NCBI GenBank assembly: GCA_963823245.1
Contig: CAWGKQ010000008.1
Location: 310,001 to 374,000 of the forward strand
Direction: 5' to 3'
From: JAWVFM01 sp963823245
GTDB taxonomy: Bacteria; Actinomycetota; Thermoleophilia; Solirubrobacterales; 70-9
DNA length: 64,000 nt
The notes under the pieces were generated by a model, which ran no database searches, was not told the origin of the DNA, and saw only the letters and a list, made by a program, of their open reading frames with translations. Of the stretch, positions 17,744 to 26,933 are shown piece by piece (position 1 is the stretch's first letter; every line of letters starts with the position of its first letter). Both the position numbers and the translations under genes were made by a program.

Positions 17744-19117
17744 ATGGGGAGCGCCGAGGCAGGAGCGGAGGCGCGCCGGTACGGGCGCAGCGCGACCCTG
17801 CTCTCGGCCGGAATCGGGATCGGCGGGGTCCTCACCTACCTCTTCTTCGCGCTCGCCTCGCACAACCTCTCGCGGTTCGAGTACGGGCAGATCGTCGTGC
17901 TCTGGTCGGCGGTAATCATGACCGTCTCGATCATCGCCCGGCCCGTCGAGCAGCTCCTCTCGCGAACGGTCGCCGAGCGCCAGGAGCGCGGCCAGCCGAT
18001 CGGTCACGCGCTCCGCGTCGCCGCGCTCATCCAGCTCGGCATCGCCGTGACGATCGCGCTCGTCTTCCTGGCCCTCCGCGTCCCGCTCGAGGACGACCTC
18101 TTCAACGGCAACGCCACGCTCTACTGGGTCCTGCTGGTCGCAGTGGTTTGCTACGGCGCCAGCTACTACGCGCGCGGCTTCCTGGCCGGCACGAGGCGGT
18201 TCGGACTGCTGGCGGGGCTGATCGTGAACGAGGCACTCGGCCGCTTCATGTTCGCGCTTGCGGTCGCGGTGGGGGTGGCTAGCGGACAGACCGCGATCGC
18301 GCTCGGCGTCGCCGCGTCGCCGATCCTCAGCCTCATCATCGTGCCGCTTGCCTTCGTCGGCCGCTCCCGCAGGGCCGGGCTCGAGGAGCCAGCGCGCCGG
18401 GAAGAGCCATCGGGCTCGGCGTTCACCCTCGCAAGCGGGGGCGGCTTCGCCGCGGCCGTGTTCGTGGTCATGCTCTCGGAGCAGACCCTGCTGAACGGCG
18501 GGCCGCTGCTCGTGCGGGCGTCGATCGGCGCGGCGGCGGCCGGCTACATCTTCAACGTGCTGATGGTCGCGCGCGCTCCCCTGCTCCTCTTCCAGGGAAT
18601 CGCGACGAGCCTCCTTCCTCACCTCACCCGCCTGCGATCGAGGGGCGACTCCGGTGACGAGGCCTTCCGGCTGTCGATCCGCGGGACGATGACCGCCATC
18701 GTCGCCTTCTCGGCCGGGGTCTCGGTCGTGATGCTCGTCGCGGGCCCGGCACTCATGCAGGTCGCCTTCGGCGCGAAGTTCTCCTACGACCGCTTCGGCC
18801 TTCTATGCGTGAGCCTGGGGATGGGGCTCTACCTGGCGGCCACGACGCTCAACCAGGCCGCGGTGGCGCAGGGACAGGTGCGCCGCGCCGCGGCCCGCTG
18901 GGCCGTCTGCGCGATCGCCTTTCTCGCCTTCAACCTGCTGCCCATCCTCCCCGAGTTCCGCCGGGTCGAGGTGGGCTTCCTCGCCGCGGCAGCGGCGCTC
19001 TGCACCCTGCTCTACGCGCTCTACCGCAAGCCCCTCGCGCGTCCGTCGGACGCCGTCGCTCCGGGGTCCTCGGCCGAACTCGAGGCCACCCTCGCCGCCG
19101 CCGAGGAGGTCGGCTAG
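17744..19117 (+). CDS. Oligosaccharide flippase-like (MOP/MATE superfamily) membrane protein
   Basis: A 457-aa protein with about 12-14 hydrophobic segments, e.g. LLSAGIGIGGVLTYLFFALA, NLSRFEYGQIVVLWSAVI and GYIFNVLMVARAPLLLFQGI. Such Wzx-like proteins move lipid-linked glycans across the membrane. ATG 17744 is chosen because a longer frame from TTG 17672 would begin inside the palindrome and has an un-family-like leader. It is a lone plus-strand gene between minus-strand blocks. Confidence 0.82.
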   Translation: MGSAEAGAEARRYGRSATLLSAGIGIGGVLTYLFFALASHNLSRFEYGQIVVLWSAVIMTVSIIARPVEQLLSRTVAERQERGQPIGHALRVAALIQLGIAVTIALVFLALRVPLEDDLFNGNATLYWVLLVAVVCYGASYYARGFLAGTRRFGLLAGLIVNEALGRFMFALAVAVGVASGQTAIALGVAASPILSLIIVPLAFVGRSRRAGLEEPARREEPSGSAFTLASGGGFAAAVFVVMLSEQTLLNGGPLLVRASIGAAAAGYIFNVLMVARAPLLLFQGIATSLLPHLTRLRSRGDSGDEAFRLSIRGTMTAIVAFSAGVSVVMLVAGPALMQVAFGAKFSYDRFGLLCVSLGMGLYLAATTLNQAAVAQGQVRRAAARWAVCAIAFLAFNLLPILPEFRRVEVGFLAAAAALCTLLYALYRKPLARPSDAVAPGSSAELEATLAAAEEVG

Positions 19118-19134
19118 GCAGCTGGCTGCATCTT

Positions 19135-19187
19135 CTGCGGGCGGCTTCGCCGCCCTGACACGCTCCTTTCGGGGCTAAAGCTCCTCA
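19135..19187 (-). repeat. Dispersed two-hairpin element, copy 3
   Basis: Starts with the TGA stop of the channel gene (TGAGGAGCTTTAGCCCC), then GAAAG, GCGTGTCA and a 7-bp hairpin 2 (GGGCGGC-GAA-GCCGCCC). No gene follows on this strand; the converging flippase gene ends 17 bp away. The AGGTGA tail is replaced by GCAGAAGATG, consistent with there being no downstream start to serve. Confidence 0.82.
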
Positions 19188-20216
19188 CCTACCACCCGAC
19201 GGCCTTCCCGCGGCCGGCTCGAACTCGGCCTCCAGGCGGTCCATCTCCTCGCTGGAGCCCATCGCAATGACGACGTCGCCGCCCGCGAGCGCGGTCGCGC
19301 CTGGCGGAAGCGGTTGCAACGAGCCACCGGCCTGCCGCAGCGCGACGACGATGGCTGCGCCTCGGATGTCGTCGACCGAGCGCCCGTCACCACGACACCC
19401 CGGCGCGACCTCGATCTCCTCCATCCGGTAGGCGGGGGCGACGTCGACCACGTCCACCACCTGCGGGGTGAGCGCGAGCCGCGCCATCTCCGAGCCGCTC
19501 GTCTTGTATGGGGAGATCACCCGGTCGGCGCCCGCGCGCCGCAGCTTGGACTCGGAGTCCTCGACGCTCGCCCGGGCGACGACGAGGATGTCGTCGCGGA
19601 GCTCGCGGGCTGTGAGCGTCGCGAAGATGTTCTCAGCGTCGGAGTCCATGCAGGCGACCAGCGACCGGGCCCGGTCGATCCCGGCGGCGTGCAGGACGTC
19701 GTCGTCGGACGCCGACCCCTCGATGAACGGGACGCCGCGCTCGTCGGCTATCGCCCGGCTGTCCGGGTTGAGGTCGATGACGACGAAGCGCTGCCGCGCC
19801 TCGGCGAGGTCGCGAGCGATCTGCTGACCGACCCTTCCGAACCCGCAGATCAGGTGATGGTCCGTGAGCGACTCGATCATCCGCAGCGTTCTCCGGTTCC
19901 GGAGGAGGTCCCCGACGTGTCCGGCGACGAAGAACTCGGTGATCGTCACCAGGGCGTAGAACAGCGTACCCACGCCGAGGATCACGAGCACGACCTTCAG
20001 CGCCCGCGCGCCGCCCTCGGTTGGATTCGGGATCGAGCCGACGGTGGCGATGGTGTCCAGGGTCCACTCGAACGCGAAGGCGAGCGACACACCCTCGATC
20101 AGGGCGAAGCCGATCGTGCCGGCGGCGAGGAGGAGGGCGATCAGGGCGACGAGCAGCGCCATGCGCCGCAGGAAGAAGCCGAGCTCACCCGAGCCGTCCG
20201 GGAGGCGTGGGCGCAC
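19185..20216 (-). CDS. TrkA-type ion channel protein with atypical pore
   Basis: A 343-aa protein from GTG 20216, 11 bp after the rpe stop. It has two membrane helices (about 19-42 and 72-97) flanking a pore loop, then an RCK/TrkA-N domain (ICGFGRVGQQIARDL, binding motif GFGRVG 125-130; acidic end of strand 2 VIDLNPDS) and a TrkA-C domain. The pore reads TIATVGSIPNP, where potassium channels have TVGYG or TVGFG. Ion selectivity is therefore uncertain. The stop is the first codon of element copy 3. Confidence 0.82.
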   Translation of the reverse strand: MRPRLPDGSGELGFFLRRMALLVALIALLLAAGTIGFALIEGVSLAFAFEWTLDTIATVGSIPNPTEGGARALKVVLVILGVGTLFYALVTITEFFVAGHVGDLLRNRRTLRMIESLTDHHLICGFGRVGQQIARDLAEARQRFVVIDLNPDSRAIADERGVPFIEGSASDDDVLHAAGIDRARSLVACMDSDAENIFATLTARELRDDILVVARASVEDSESKLRRAGADRVISPYKTSGSEMARLALTPQVVDVVDVAPAYRMEEIEVAPGCRGDGRSVDDIRGAAIVVALRQAGGSLQPLPPGATALAGGDVVIAMGSSEEMDRLEAEFEPAAGRPSGGR

Positions 20217-20226
20217 GGCCGCCTCG

Positions 20227-20904
20227 CTAGGCCGCGCCGGCCGCCTCGGCGATCCGGCGGTAGGCGGCGGCCGGGTCGGCATCGCCGAATATCGCCGAGC
20301 CCGCGACGAAGACCGTGGCCCCCGCCGCCGCCGTGCTGCCGGCGGTCTCGGCGTCGATTCCGCCGTCGACCTCGAGGAGCGGCTCCGGCGCCTCGGTGCG
20401 CAGGCGGCGCAGCTTCTCCGGCGACGACGCGATGAAGGCCTGGCCGCCCCAGCCCGGGTTGACGGTCATGCACAGCACCAGATCCGCCACCTCGGCCGCC
20501 GCCCTCACCGCGCCCGCCGGCGTGCCGGGGTTCAGGGCGAGCCCCGCCAACGCTCGGTCGTCGCGGATCGCGGTCAGGGTTCGGTAGGCGTGCTCGTCGG
20601 CCTCGACGTGAATCGTCACGAGGTCGGCGCCCGCGGCGATGAACTCCGCGACCTGCCGCTCGGGCCGCTCGATCATGAGGTGCGCCTCGACCGCGCCTCC
20701 CACGTCGTGGACCAGGTCGGCGATCGCCCCGACCGCGAGCGGCCCCATGGTGATCGGCGGGACGAAATGACCGTCCATCACGTCCACGTGGATCACTCGG
20801 GCGCCCGCCTCGAGGACCTCGGTCACCTGGGCGCCGAGCCGCGCGAAGTCGGCGGCGAGGATTGACGGGGCTACGCGAGGGCTCTCGTACGCGGCGTGCG
20901 CCAT
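20227..20904 (-). CDS. rpe: Ribulose-phosphate 3-epimerase
   Basis: A 225-aa TIM-barrel epimerase of the pentose phosphate pathway. Metal and catalytic segments are PSILAADFARLG, HVDVMDGHFVPPITMGP, EAHLMIERPE, MTVNPGWGGQAFI and LLEVDGGIDAET. ATG 20904 overlaps the stop of the Zn-ribbon gene (TGATG). The gene follows rsmB as in many actinobacteria. Confidence 0.96.
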   Translation of the reverse strand: MAHAAYESPRVAPSILAADFARLGAQVTEVLEAGARVIHVDVMDGHFVPPITMGPLAVGAIADLVHDVGGAVEAHLMIERPERQVAEFIAAGADLVTIHVEADEHAYRTLTAIRDDRALAGLALNPGTPAGAVRAAAEVADLVLCMTVNPGWGGQAFIASSPEKLRRLRTEAPEPLLEVDGGIDAETAGSTAAAGATVFVAGSAIFGDADPAAAYRRIAEAAGAA

Positions 20905-21134
20905 CAGACCGACCTCAGCATCGAGCTGCCGCAGTGCTGGCAACGCATGTCCTCGGTGGTGTCCATCCGCGCGATCGTCTGGTGCTCGCCGCAGCTCGGG
21001 CACTGCGACACGAGCTCGTAGCGTCGCATGCAGTAGACGCAGCGGTAGCGCCCTGGCAGCTGGGTCGGCCGCAGCCACGGCTCGCCGCATCCTGGGCACG
21101 CCGGCCGGCGCAGACCCTGCTCGGCATCAGCCAT
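20904..21134 (-). CDS. Small double zinc-ribbon protein
   Basis: A 76-aa protein with four CxxC knuckles: CPGC, CVYC, CPSC and CQHC, forming two zinc ribbons. It overlaps rsmB upstream (8 bp, ATGGCTGA) and rpe downstream, so it is an operon member. No enzymatic motif is seen. Family function is unknown to me; RNA or protein binding is possible. Confidence 0.8.
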   Translation of the reverse strand: MADAEQGLRRPACPGCGEPWLRPTQLPGRYRCVYCMRRYELVSQCPSCGEHQTIARMDTTEDMRCQHCGSSMLRSV

Positions 21135-22497
21135 CGGCTGGCCTCGAGAGCCTCGCGATGAAGAAGCCGCTCGTGCGGTCCCGGTCCGGACGGGTCTGGA
21201 GGAACCGCGCGTCGCCCGGCGCGGCGAGCTGCGGGAACGAGGCCCCGAGGTCGTCCACCGCCAGCGCCTGCGCGGCAGCGAGCGCCGCGGCGCCCACCAC
21301 CGCCTCGTTCTCGGCGCGCGAGATCGTGCATGTCGAGTAGACGATCACACCGCCCGGTCGCACGGCCGCTGCGGCCCGCTCCAGGATCCGCCGAGCGCCC
21401 GCGGCCAGCCGCTCGATCGCCTCGGGCGACTTTCGCCACCTGGCATCGGGGCGCGCGGCGAGCGTTCCAAGGTCGGAACAGGGCGGGTCCACGAGGACGC
21501 GATCGTAGCCCTCGCCGGCGTCGACTCGAGCGGCGTCGTCGCGCACCACCCGCACCGTGTCGGCGCCGAGGCGCCCACTGAGCTCGCGGATCTGGCGCGC
21601 GCGCCCCTCGTCGAGCTCGACGGCGACCACCTCGCCTGCGCCTCCCAGCTTCGCGGCGATCGCGGTCGTCTTGATCCCGGGTCCGGCGCAGAGGTCGAGC
21701 ACGCGCTCGCCCGGCCTCGGGTCGAGGACGTCGACGACCGCCTGCGAGGCGCGCGATTGCGCCACGGCATCACCGGCCTCGAGCGCCGCCAGAGCCTCGT
21801 CCGGAAGCGGGCCCTCGACGACGAGTGCGAGATCCGGCGCGAGGGGCGGCGGCCCGACCGCCGCGCGCACGCCATCGGCAGCCCGCAGCCGGTCGCGGAT
21901 GGCGCCCGGATCCGGGCGCAGGCCGTTGACGCGAAGCGCCGTCTCGGCCGGCTCGTTCACGGCGCGCAGAAGGGACCTCGCGCCCTCCGCGCCGAGCTCG
22001 CGCCACCACATCTCGGCGAGCCACGCCGGAACGGAGTGGGCGATCGCCGCCCCCTGCGGCGTCGAATCGTCGAGTGAGGCAAGGAGCTCGCCCCGCTCGC
22101 GGGCGGCGCGGCGGAGAACGGCGTTCACAAGCGGCGCGCCGCGCGCGGCTCCCGATGCCTTGGCGAGCTCCACCGCCTGGTCGACTGCCGCATGGTCGGG
22201 TGTGGCATCGGCGAAGAGCAGCTCGTAGAGGCCGAGGAGGAGGGCCGCCCGCAGGGGCGGGTCGAGGTCCGAGGGCGGCCTCGAGGCGAGGCGCCCGATG
22301 ATCCAATCCGCCGTTCCAGCACGCTGGATCGCGCCGTAGGCGAGGCGCTGGGCCTGAGCGCGGTCGCGGCGATCGAGGCCGGCCCGAGCGGCCTCGGCGG
22401 GCAGCGCGCGATCGGCGAAGGCGCCGCGCTCGAGCGAGCGCCGAACGACCCGGAACGCGACGCGCCGGGACTCCGTCACCCCCGAGCGGTTGCTCAC
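21127..22497 (-). CDS. rsmB: 16S rRNA m5C967 methyltransferase RsmB
   Basis: A 456-aa protein: an N-terminal NusB-like RNA-binding domain (about 1-150; AVDQAVELAKASGAARGAPL) and a C-terminal methyltransferase domain with LDLCAGPGIKTTAIAAKL, VDPPCSDLGTL (PC catalytic region) and YSTCTISRAENE (nucleophile Cys). The GTG start at 22497 overlaps the fmt TGA. The order def-fmt-rsmB-rpe is standard. Confidence 0.95.
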   Translation of the reverse strand: MSNRSGVTESRRVAFRVVRRSLERGAFADRALPAEAARAGLDRRDRAQAQRLAYGAIQRAGTADWIIGRLASRPPSDLDPPLRAALLLGLYELLFADATPDHAAVDQAVELAKASGAARGAPLVNAVLRRAARERGELLASLDDSTPQGAAIAHSVPAWLAEMWWRELGAEGARSLLRAVNEPAETALRVNGLRPDPGAIRDRLRAADGVRAAVGPPPLAPDLALVVEGPLPDEALAALEAGDAVAQSRASQAVVDVLDPRPGERVLDLCAGPGIKTTAIAAKLGGAGEVVAVELDEGRARQIRELSGRLGADTVRVVRDDAARVDAGEGYDRVLVDPPCSDLGTLAARPDARWRKSPEAIERLAAGARRILERAAAAVRPGGVIVYSTCTISRAENEAVVGAAALAAAQALAVDDLGASFPQLAAPGDARFLQTRPDRDRTSGFFIARLSRPADG

Positions 22498-23417
22498 GGC
22501 GCGGCGGTCGCCGGTCGCGGCGGCGGGTGTCCGCGCAGGTACTCGTCGCTCGACATCGCGCGTCCCCCCGCCGGCTTCACCTCCACGAGCTCCAGCACGT
22601 CCTCCCCGCACCCCAGGAGCAGCCGGCCCTCGACCTCGGCCACCTCGCCCGTGGCGACGTCGCCCTCGAGCGCCCTCGCCCGCTCCACGCCCAGCCGCCC
22701 CCCTCCCTCGAGCTCGAGGTGGGCGCCGATGTGCGGATGAAGCGCCCGGACCGTTCGCTCGAGCTCGATCGCGGGGCGCCTGGCGTCAAGTCGCCGCTCG
22801 GCCGGGTCGATCTTGGCTGCGTAGGTCGCGGCGACGTCGTCCTGCTCGGTGAGCCGCAGCCCTCCCGCGGCGCGCGCATCGAGCGCCTCGATCGCGAGTG
22901 TCCCCGACCGGCGTGCCAGGCGTTCGGCGAGCCTCGCGTAGTCGTCGTCGGGCTCGATCGCGACGGGCTCGGCCAGCGCCACGGGCCCGGAGTCGAGGCC
23001 CGCCTCCACCAGCGCGATCGAGACCCCGGTGCGGCTGTCGCCCGCCATGATCGCCCGCTCGATCGGGGCAGCGCCGCGCCATCGTGGAAGCAGCGAGGGG
23101 TGAACGTTCAGCATCTCGAGCTCGCTGAGCAGCGGCTCGCGTATGAGCTGGCCGAAGGCGCATACGACCCCGATCTCGGCGCCGGAGGCCGCGATCGCGG
23201 CGCGCGAGCCCTCGAGGTTGACGCTCTCGGTCTGGTGGAGGTCGATGCCGAGCTCGAGGGCCGCCGCGGCCGCCGGGGGCTTGGCGAGCCGTCGCCCACG
23301 GCCGCGCGGGCGATCCGGCGGAGTGATGACGAGCGCCGGGCGATGGGCCGGCGAGGAGGCCAGATCCTCGAGCACGGCGACCGCGAACGCGGTCGTCCCC
23401 AAAAAGGCGAGCCTCAC
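22494..23417 (-). CDS. fmt: Methionyl-tRNA formyltransferase
   Basis: A 307-aa enzyme formylating initiator Met-tRNA. RLAFLGTTAFAVAVLEDL starts at GTG 23417, overlapping the def stop (GTGA). The catalytic region is NVHPSLLPRWRGAAPIERAI (Asn, His) with later DSGPV. The C-terminal OB domain follows (AKIDPAERRLDARRP). The longer upstream frame is a shadow of def. Confidence 0.96.
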   Translation of the reverse strand: MRLAFLGTTAFAVAVLEDLASSPAHRPALVITPPDRPRGRGRRLAKPPAAAAALELGIDLHQTESVNLEGSRAAIAASGAEIGVVCAFGQLIREPLLSELEMLNVHPSLLPRWRGAAPIERAIMAGDSRTGVSIALVEAGLDSGPVALAEPVAIEPDDDYARLAERLARRSGTLAIEALDARAAGGLRLTEQDDVAATYAAKIDPAERRLDARRPAIELERTVRALHPHIGAHLELEGGGRLGVERARALEGDVATGEVAEVEGRLLLGCGEDVLELVEVKPAGGRAMSSDEYLRGHPPPRPATAAP

Positions 23418-24052
23418 CCGTCCCCGTCGCTCGAGGATCCCTCCTCGTCGCGGGGGGGCGCGTAGCTCGTGCCCTCTCGCAGCGCGCGGAGCGCCGCCTT
23501 GCGCTGGTCGCGGCTCGTGCGGTCGAGGATGAGCACGCCGTCGAGGTGGTCGACCTCGTGCTGGAGCACGCGCGCCTCGAGACCGGATGCCTCCAGAAGC
23601 ATCGGCTCGCCGTGCAGATCGAGCCCTCGGACCCTCGCATGCAGAGGCCGCTCGACGTCGACCGCGACCCCGGGGAGGCTCAGGCAACCCTCCTCGGCGA
23701 CGACCAGATCACCTGAGAGCCACTCGATCTCGGGGTTCACGAGGGCCCTCGGAGTCGCCTCGGCGCCGGCCTGGAAGACCAGCAGGCGACGCATGATCCC
23801 GAGCTGGGTCGCCGCGAGGCCGACGCCGATCGCGTCGCTCATGATCGCGATCATCCTGCGCGCCTCGGCTGCGAGCTCGTCGTCGAACTCGCTCACCTCC
23901 GACGCGCGGGAGCGCAGCGCCGGGTCGCCGAACGACCTGACCTCGGCGAGCGCGCCGGCGCGCCGAGCCCGCTGCTCCTCGCTCAGCTCACCCCGATCCG
24001 GCGCGGCGCCGTTCTCGGCCCGCTCCGTCGCCTCCGTCGTCTCGTCGCTCAC
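23414..24052 (-). CDS. def: Peptide deformylase
   Basis: A 212-aa iron/zinc deformylase. Motif 1 is GVGLAATQLG, motif 2 EGCLSLPG, motif 3 LQHEVDHLDGVL. The N-terminal ~30 residues (ETTEATERAENGAAPDRGEL) are extra and hydrophilic. It appears fused to priA in one 950-aa frame, but this results from a frameshift at the priA end; GTG 24052 lies 22 bp past the true priA stop. Coupled to fmt. Confidence 0.93.
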   Translation of the reverse strand: MSDETTEATERAENGAAPDRGELSEEQRARRAGALAEVRSFGDPALRSRASEVSEFDDELAAEARRMIAIMSDAIGVGLAATQLGIMRRLLVFQAGAEATPRALVNPEIEWLSGDLVVAEEGCLSLPGVAVDVERPLHARVRGLDLHGEPMLLEASGLEARVLQHEVDHLDGVLILDRTSRDQRKAALRALREGTSYAPPRDEEGSSSDGDG

Positions 24053-24074
24053 GCCTTCAAGTCTAAGAGGCTCT

Positions 24075-26266
24075 CTACTGCGGATCCAGGTCCACGGAGA
24101 GCGTCGCGTCGCGAAGCGCGCGGCCACCGCCGCCGCCTCCAGCGGCTCGCGGATCGCGTCGCCGAGGGCGGCCCGGCTCGGGCCCTTGAGGAGCAGTCGG
24201 CGGCGGTAGCGGCCCCGCAGCCGCCAGCTCGGCGCCGGGCCCAGGAGCTCGACGCCCGCCGGGAGCTCGGCCTCGAGCGCGCCGTGAAGCTCCCGCGCGA
24301 CGGCCTCGGCGCGCCTGGGATCGCTGGCCGCGAGCTCGATCCGCGCGAGGCTCGCGAACGGCGGATAGCGAAGGTCGCGGCGCCTCGCTAGCTCGGCGTC
24401 GAGGAACCCCGCGGTGTCGTGTCGGGCGGCGTGGGCGATCGGACGCGCCCCCGGGGCGAGGGTCTGCACGAGCACCAGCCCGCCGCGCTCCCCCCGGCCA
24501 GTGCGGCCGGCGAGCTGCTCCAGGAGCGCGAAGGTGCGCTCCTCGGCGCGGAAGTCCGGGAAGCGAAGCGCGGCGTCCGCATCGATGACGACGCCGAGCG
24601 TCACGTCGGGGAAGTCATGGCCCTTCGCCACCATCTGGGTGCCCACGAGCACGGCCGACTCCGCCTCGTCGAAGCGGCGGAGGATCTCGACGTGCGCGCC
24701 GCGCCGATCCGCCGCGTCGGAGTCAAGCCTCAGCACGGGCACCGACCCGGCCGCGCGTGCCACCTCCTCCGCGATCCGCTCGCTGCCCGCCCCCACCTCC
24801 GCGACGGCCACCGAGCCGCAATCGGGGCACTCGCCGGGCGCCCCTTGAGCGTGGCCGCAGTGGTGGCAGCGGAGGGCCCCGGCGGCGCGGTGGAGCACGA
24901 GCGACACGTCGCAGTTGGGGCATCGCCAGGCGCGGCCGCACCCCCGGCACGCGACGTGGGGCGCGAACCCCCGCCGGTTGACGAGCACGATCGCCTTGCC
25001 CCCATCGCGCTCGAGGCGCGCGAGGGCCCCGACCGTGCGCTCGTGGAGCGGCCCCTCGGCGCCGGGTCGCCCGCGCATGTCGAGAACCTCCACCGCCGGC
25101 ATCGCGCCTCCGGTCGCGCGCGCCGGCAGCTCGATCCTCTCGAGGCCCAGCCAGCTCTCGGGTCGCGGCGTCGCGCTCCCGGCGATGAGGGCCGCGCCCG
25201 CCTGCGCCGCCCGATGGCGGGCCACCTCCCGCGCGTCGTAGCGCGGGTCGCCCTCCTGCTTGTAGGAGGCCTCGTGCTCCTCGTCGATGACGACGAGCCC
25301 GAGGTCGCTCACGGGGGCGAAGATCGCCGAGCGCGGCCCAACGCAGATCCGCGCCGCGCCAGATGCGAGCCGGCGCCACTCGTCGAACCGCTCGCCGGCC
25401 CCGAGGCCAGAGTGCAGCACGGCGACCGTCTCGCCGAGTCGCGCGTGGAAGCGGTGGAGCGTCTGCGGAGTGAGCGCGATCTCGGGCACGAGGACGATCG
25501 CCGAACGCCCGCGCGCGAGCGCGGCCTCGGCGGCGGCGAGGTACACCTCGGTCTTGCCGGAACCCGTGACTCCGCAGAGGAGGAGCTCGCGCGGCTCCGC
25601 GCCGTCGAGGGCGGCGACGGCTCGCCGCGTCGCCTCGAACTGAGCGTCGTTCAGGCGGACCCGCGTCGGCGGCGCGCCGACGGCAGCACTGGCAGGGCGC
25701 CTGCGGCGCTCCTCGTCGACGAGCTCCACGAGGCCGCGGCGTTCGAGCCGCCCGAGGACGTCCGCGCCCGCACCCGCCCCGGCGAGCTCGCGCGCGGAGG
25801 CGCGGTTCGCCGCGGCGTCCGCGAGGAGCGAGAGCGCGCCACGCTGCCGGGTGCCCAGGCGCTCCGCGTCAGAGAGCGCGGCCCGCCCCGCGTCCGTCAG
25901 CCGCGCCCAGCGCTCGCGGGCCGGCTTCGGTTGCCTGCCGGTCGAGCTCGTGCCCGGGGGCAGGACCAGGCCGAGCCCGCGGGCAGGCGTGGAGCAGTAC
26001 TCGCGCCCCACCCAGAGCCCCAGGCGCACCAGCTCGGGCGACGCGCCTGCCTCGAGCGCCGCAATCGGCTCCGCCAAGCGCTCGGGCGGCAGCTCGCTTC
26101 GCTCCGCGAGGTCCACAACCACGCCGAGCACGCGGCGGCGCCCGAACGGAACCTCGAGCACCGAGCCGACCCGGACCGAATCAAGCTCGGCCGGCAGGCG
26201 GTAATCGAACGGCCCGCGAAGCGCGCGGGCCGTTGTCAGGGGCTCGACCCTGGCGATGGACATCAT
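24075..26266 (-). CDS. priA: Primosomal protein N' (PriA helicase), frameshifted near the end
   Basis: A ~730-aa replication-restart helicase. N-terminal 3'-DNA-binding part (GPFDYRLPAELDSVRVGSVL), Walker A GVTGSGKTEVYL, DEEHEASYKQE (motif II), then a zinc region with CRGCGRAWRCPNC and CHHC/CPDC. Helicase motifs are intact, unlike the degenerate PriA of mycobacteria. Near 24115 one base seems missing; restoring it gives DATLSVDLDPQ and a TAG at 24075. ATGATG at the start directly follows element copy 4. Confidence 0.93.
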
Positions 26267-26318
26267 CTGCGGACGCCCACGGCGTCCTTACACGCTTCTT
26301 GCGGAGCGGAGCTCCTCA
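26267..26318 (-). repeat. Dispersed two-hairpin element, copy 4
   Basis: Lies directly before the priA ATG. In the sense direction: TGAGGAGCTCCGCTCC (stem GGAGC/GCTCC), GCAAGAAGCGTGTAA, hairpin 2 GGACGCC-GTG-GGCGTCC, then GCAG and the start codon. No gene ends at its 5' side; the divergent PH-domain gene begins 53 bp away. Stems differ in sequence from copies 5 and 6 but pair fully. Confidence 0.83.
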
Positions 26319-26371
26319 TCAACACACCTCGAAGCTACGGTCCGAGCCGGACGGGTGGGGGCCTCGGGGAT

Positions 26372-26923
26372 ATGCTTCGGCCCGTGGCGCGCTCATTGGG
26401 TCCCGGGGAGCAGGTGATGTTCGAGGGACATCCGTCCTGGCGTGCGATCCTCGACTTCTATTTCAAGGCCCTCCTGGTCGTCCTCGTGCTTGCGGCGATC
26501 GGGGCCGGAGTCACCACCGTCGCCGCCAAGGACTCGAGGACGACCACGGTCGTGATCATCGCGGTCGTCGGCGTCGCCCTGGTGATCCTCATCGGTTTCA
26601 TCAAGCGGGTCACCACCCACTACACGATCACCAACAAGCGCCTGCGGATCCAGCGCGGGATCATCAGCCGCGAGATCCAGGAGACGCGGCTCGAGCGGGT
26701 GCAGAACGTGAACTTCACCCAGGGCGTCTTCCAGCGGATGCTCCAGATCGGGGACGTCGACTTCGATACGGCCGGGGGCGATGACTACAACTTCGTCTTC
26801 GCCGGCGTCGCGCAGCCCGACGAGGTCGTCCAGCAGGTCGACCGGGCGACCCAGGCCGGCGCCGCGGGATCGCACGGACTCGGCGAGCCCCAGGGCGCTC
26901 CGCCCCCCTCGCAGCAGGCCTAG
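26372..26923 (+). CDS. PH-domain membrane protein (bPH2/YdbS-like)
   Basis: A 183-aa protein: a short N-terminal segment with EGHPSWRAILDFYFKALLV, two hydrophobic segments (about 32-52 and 60-78), then a bacterial PH domain (HYTITNKRLRIQRGIISREIQETRLERVQNVNF, where ITNKRL and RIQ are typical) and a Gln/Pro-rich tail. Likely a membrane-anchored protein of unknown role. ATG 26372 is used; GTG 26384 is an alternative. Confidence 0.8.
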   Translation: MLRPVARSLGPGEQVMFEGHPSWRAILDFYFKALLVVLVLAAIGAGVTTVAAKDSRTTTVVIIAVVGVALVILIGFIKRVTTHYTITNKRLRIQRGIISREIQETRLERVQNVNFTQGVFQRMLQIGDVDFDTAGGDDYNFVFAGVAQPDEVVQQVDRATQAGAAGSHGLGEPQGAPPPSQQA

Positions 26924-26933
26924 CCCGCGGCCG

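Noticed and set aside
23414..26266. A 950-aa PriA-deformylase fusion protein
   Set aside because: A one-base shift near 24115 restores a PriA end (DLDPQ, TAG at 24075) and a separate def with its own GTG.
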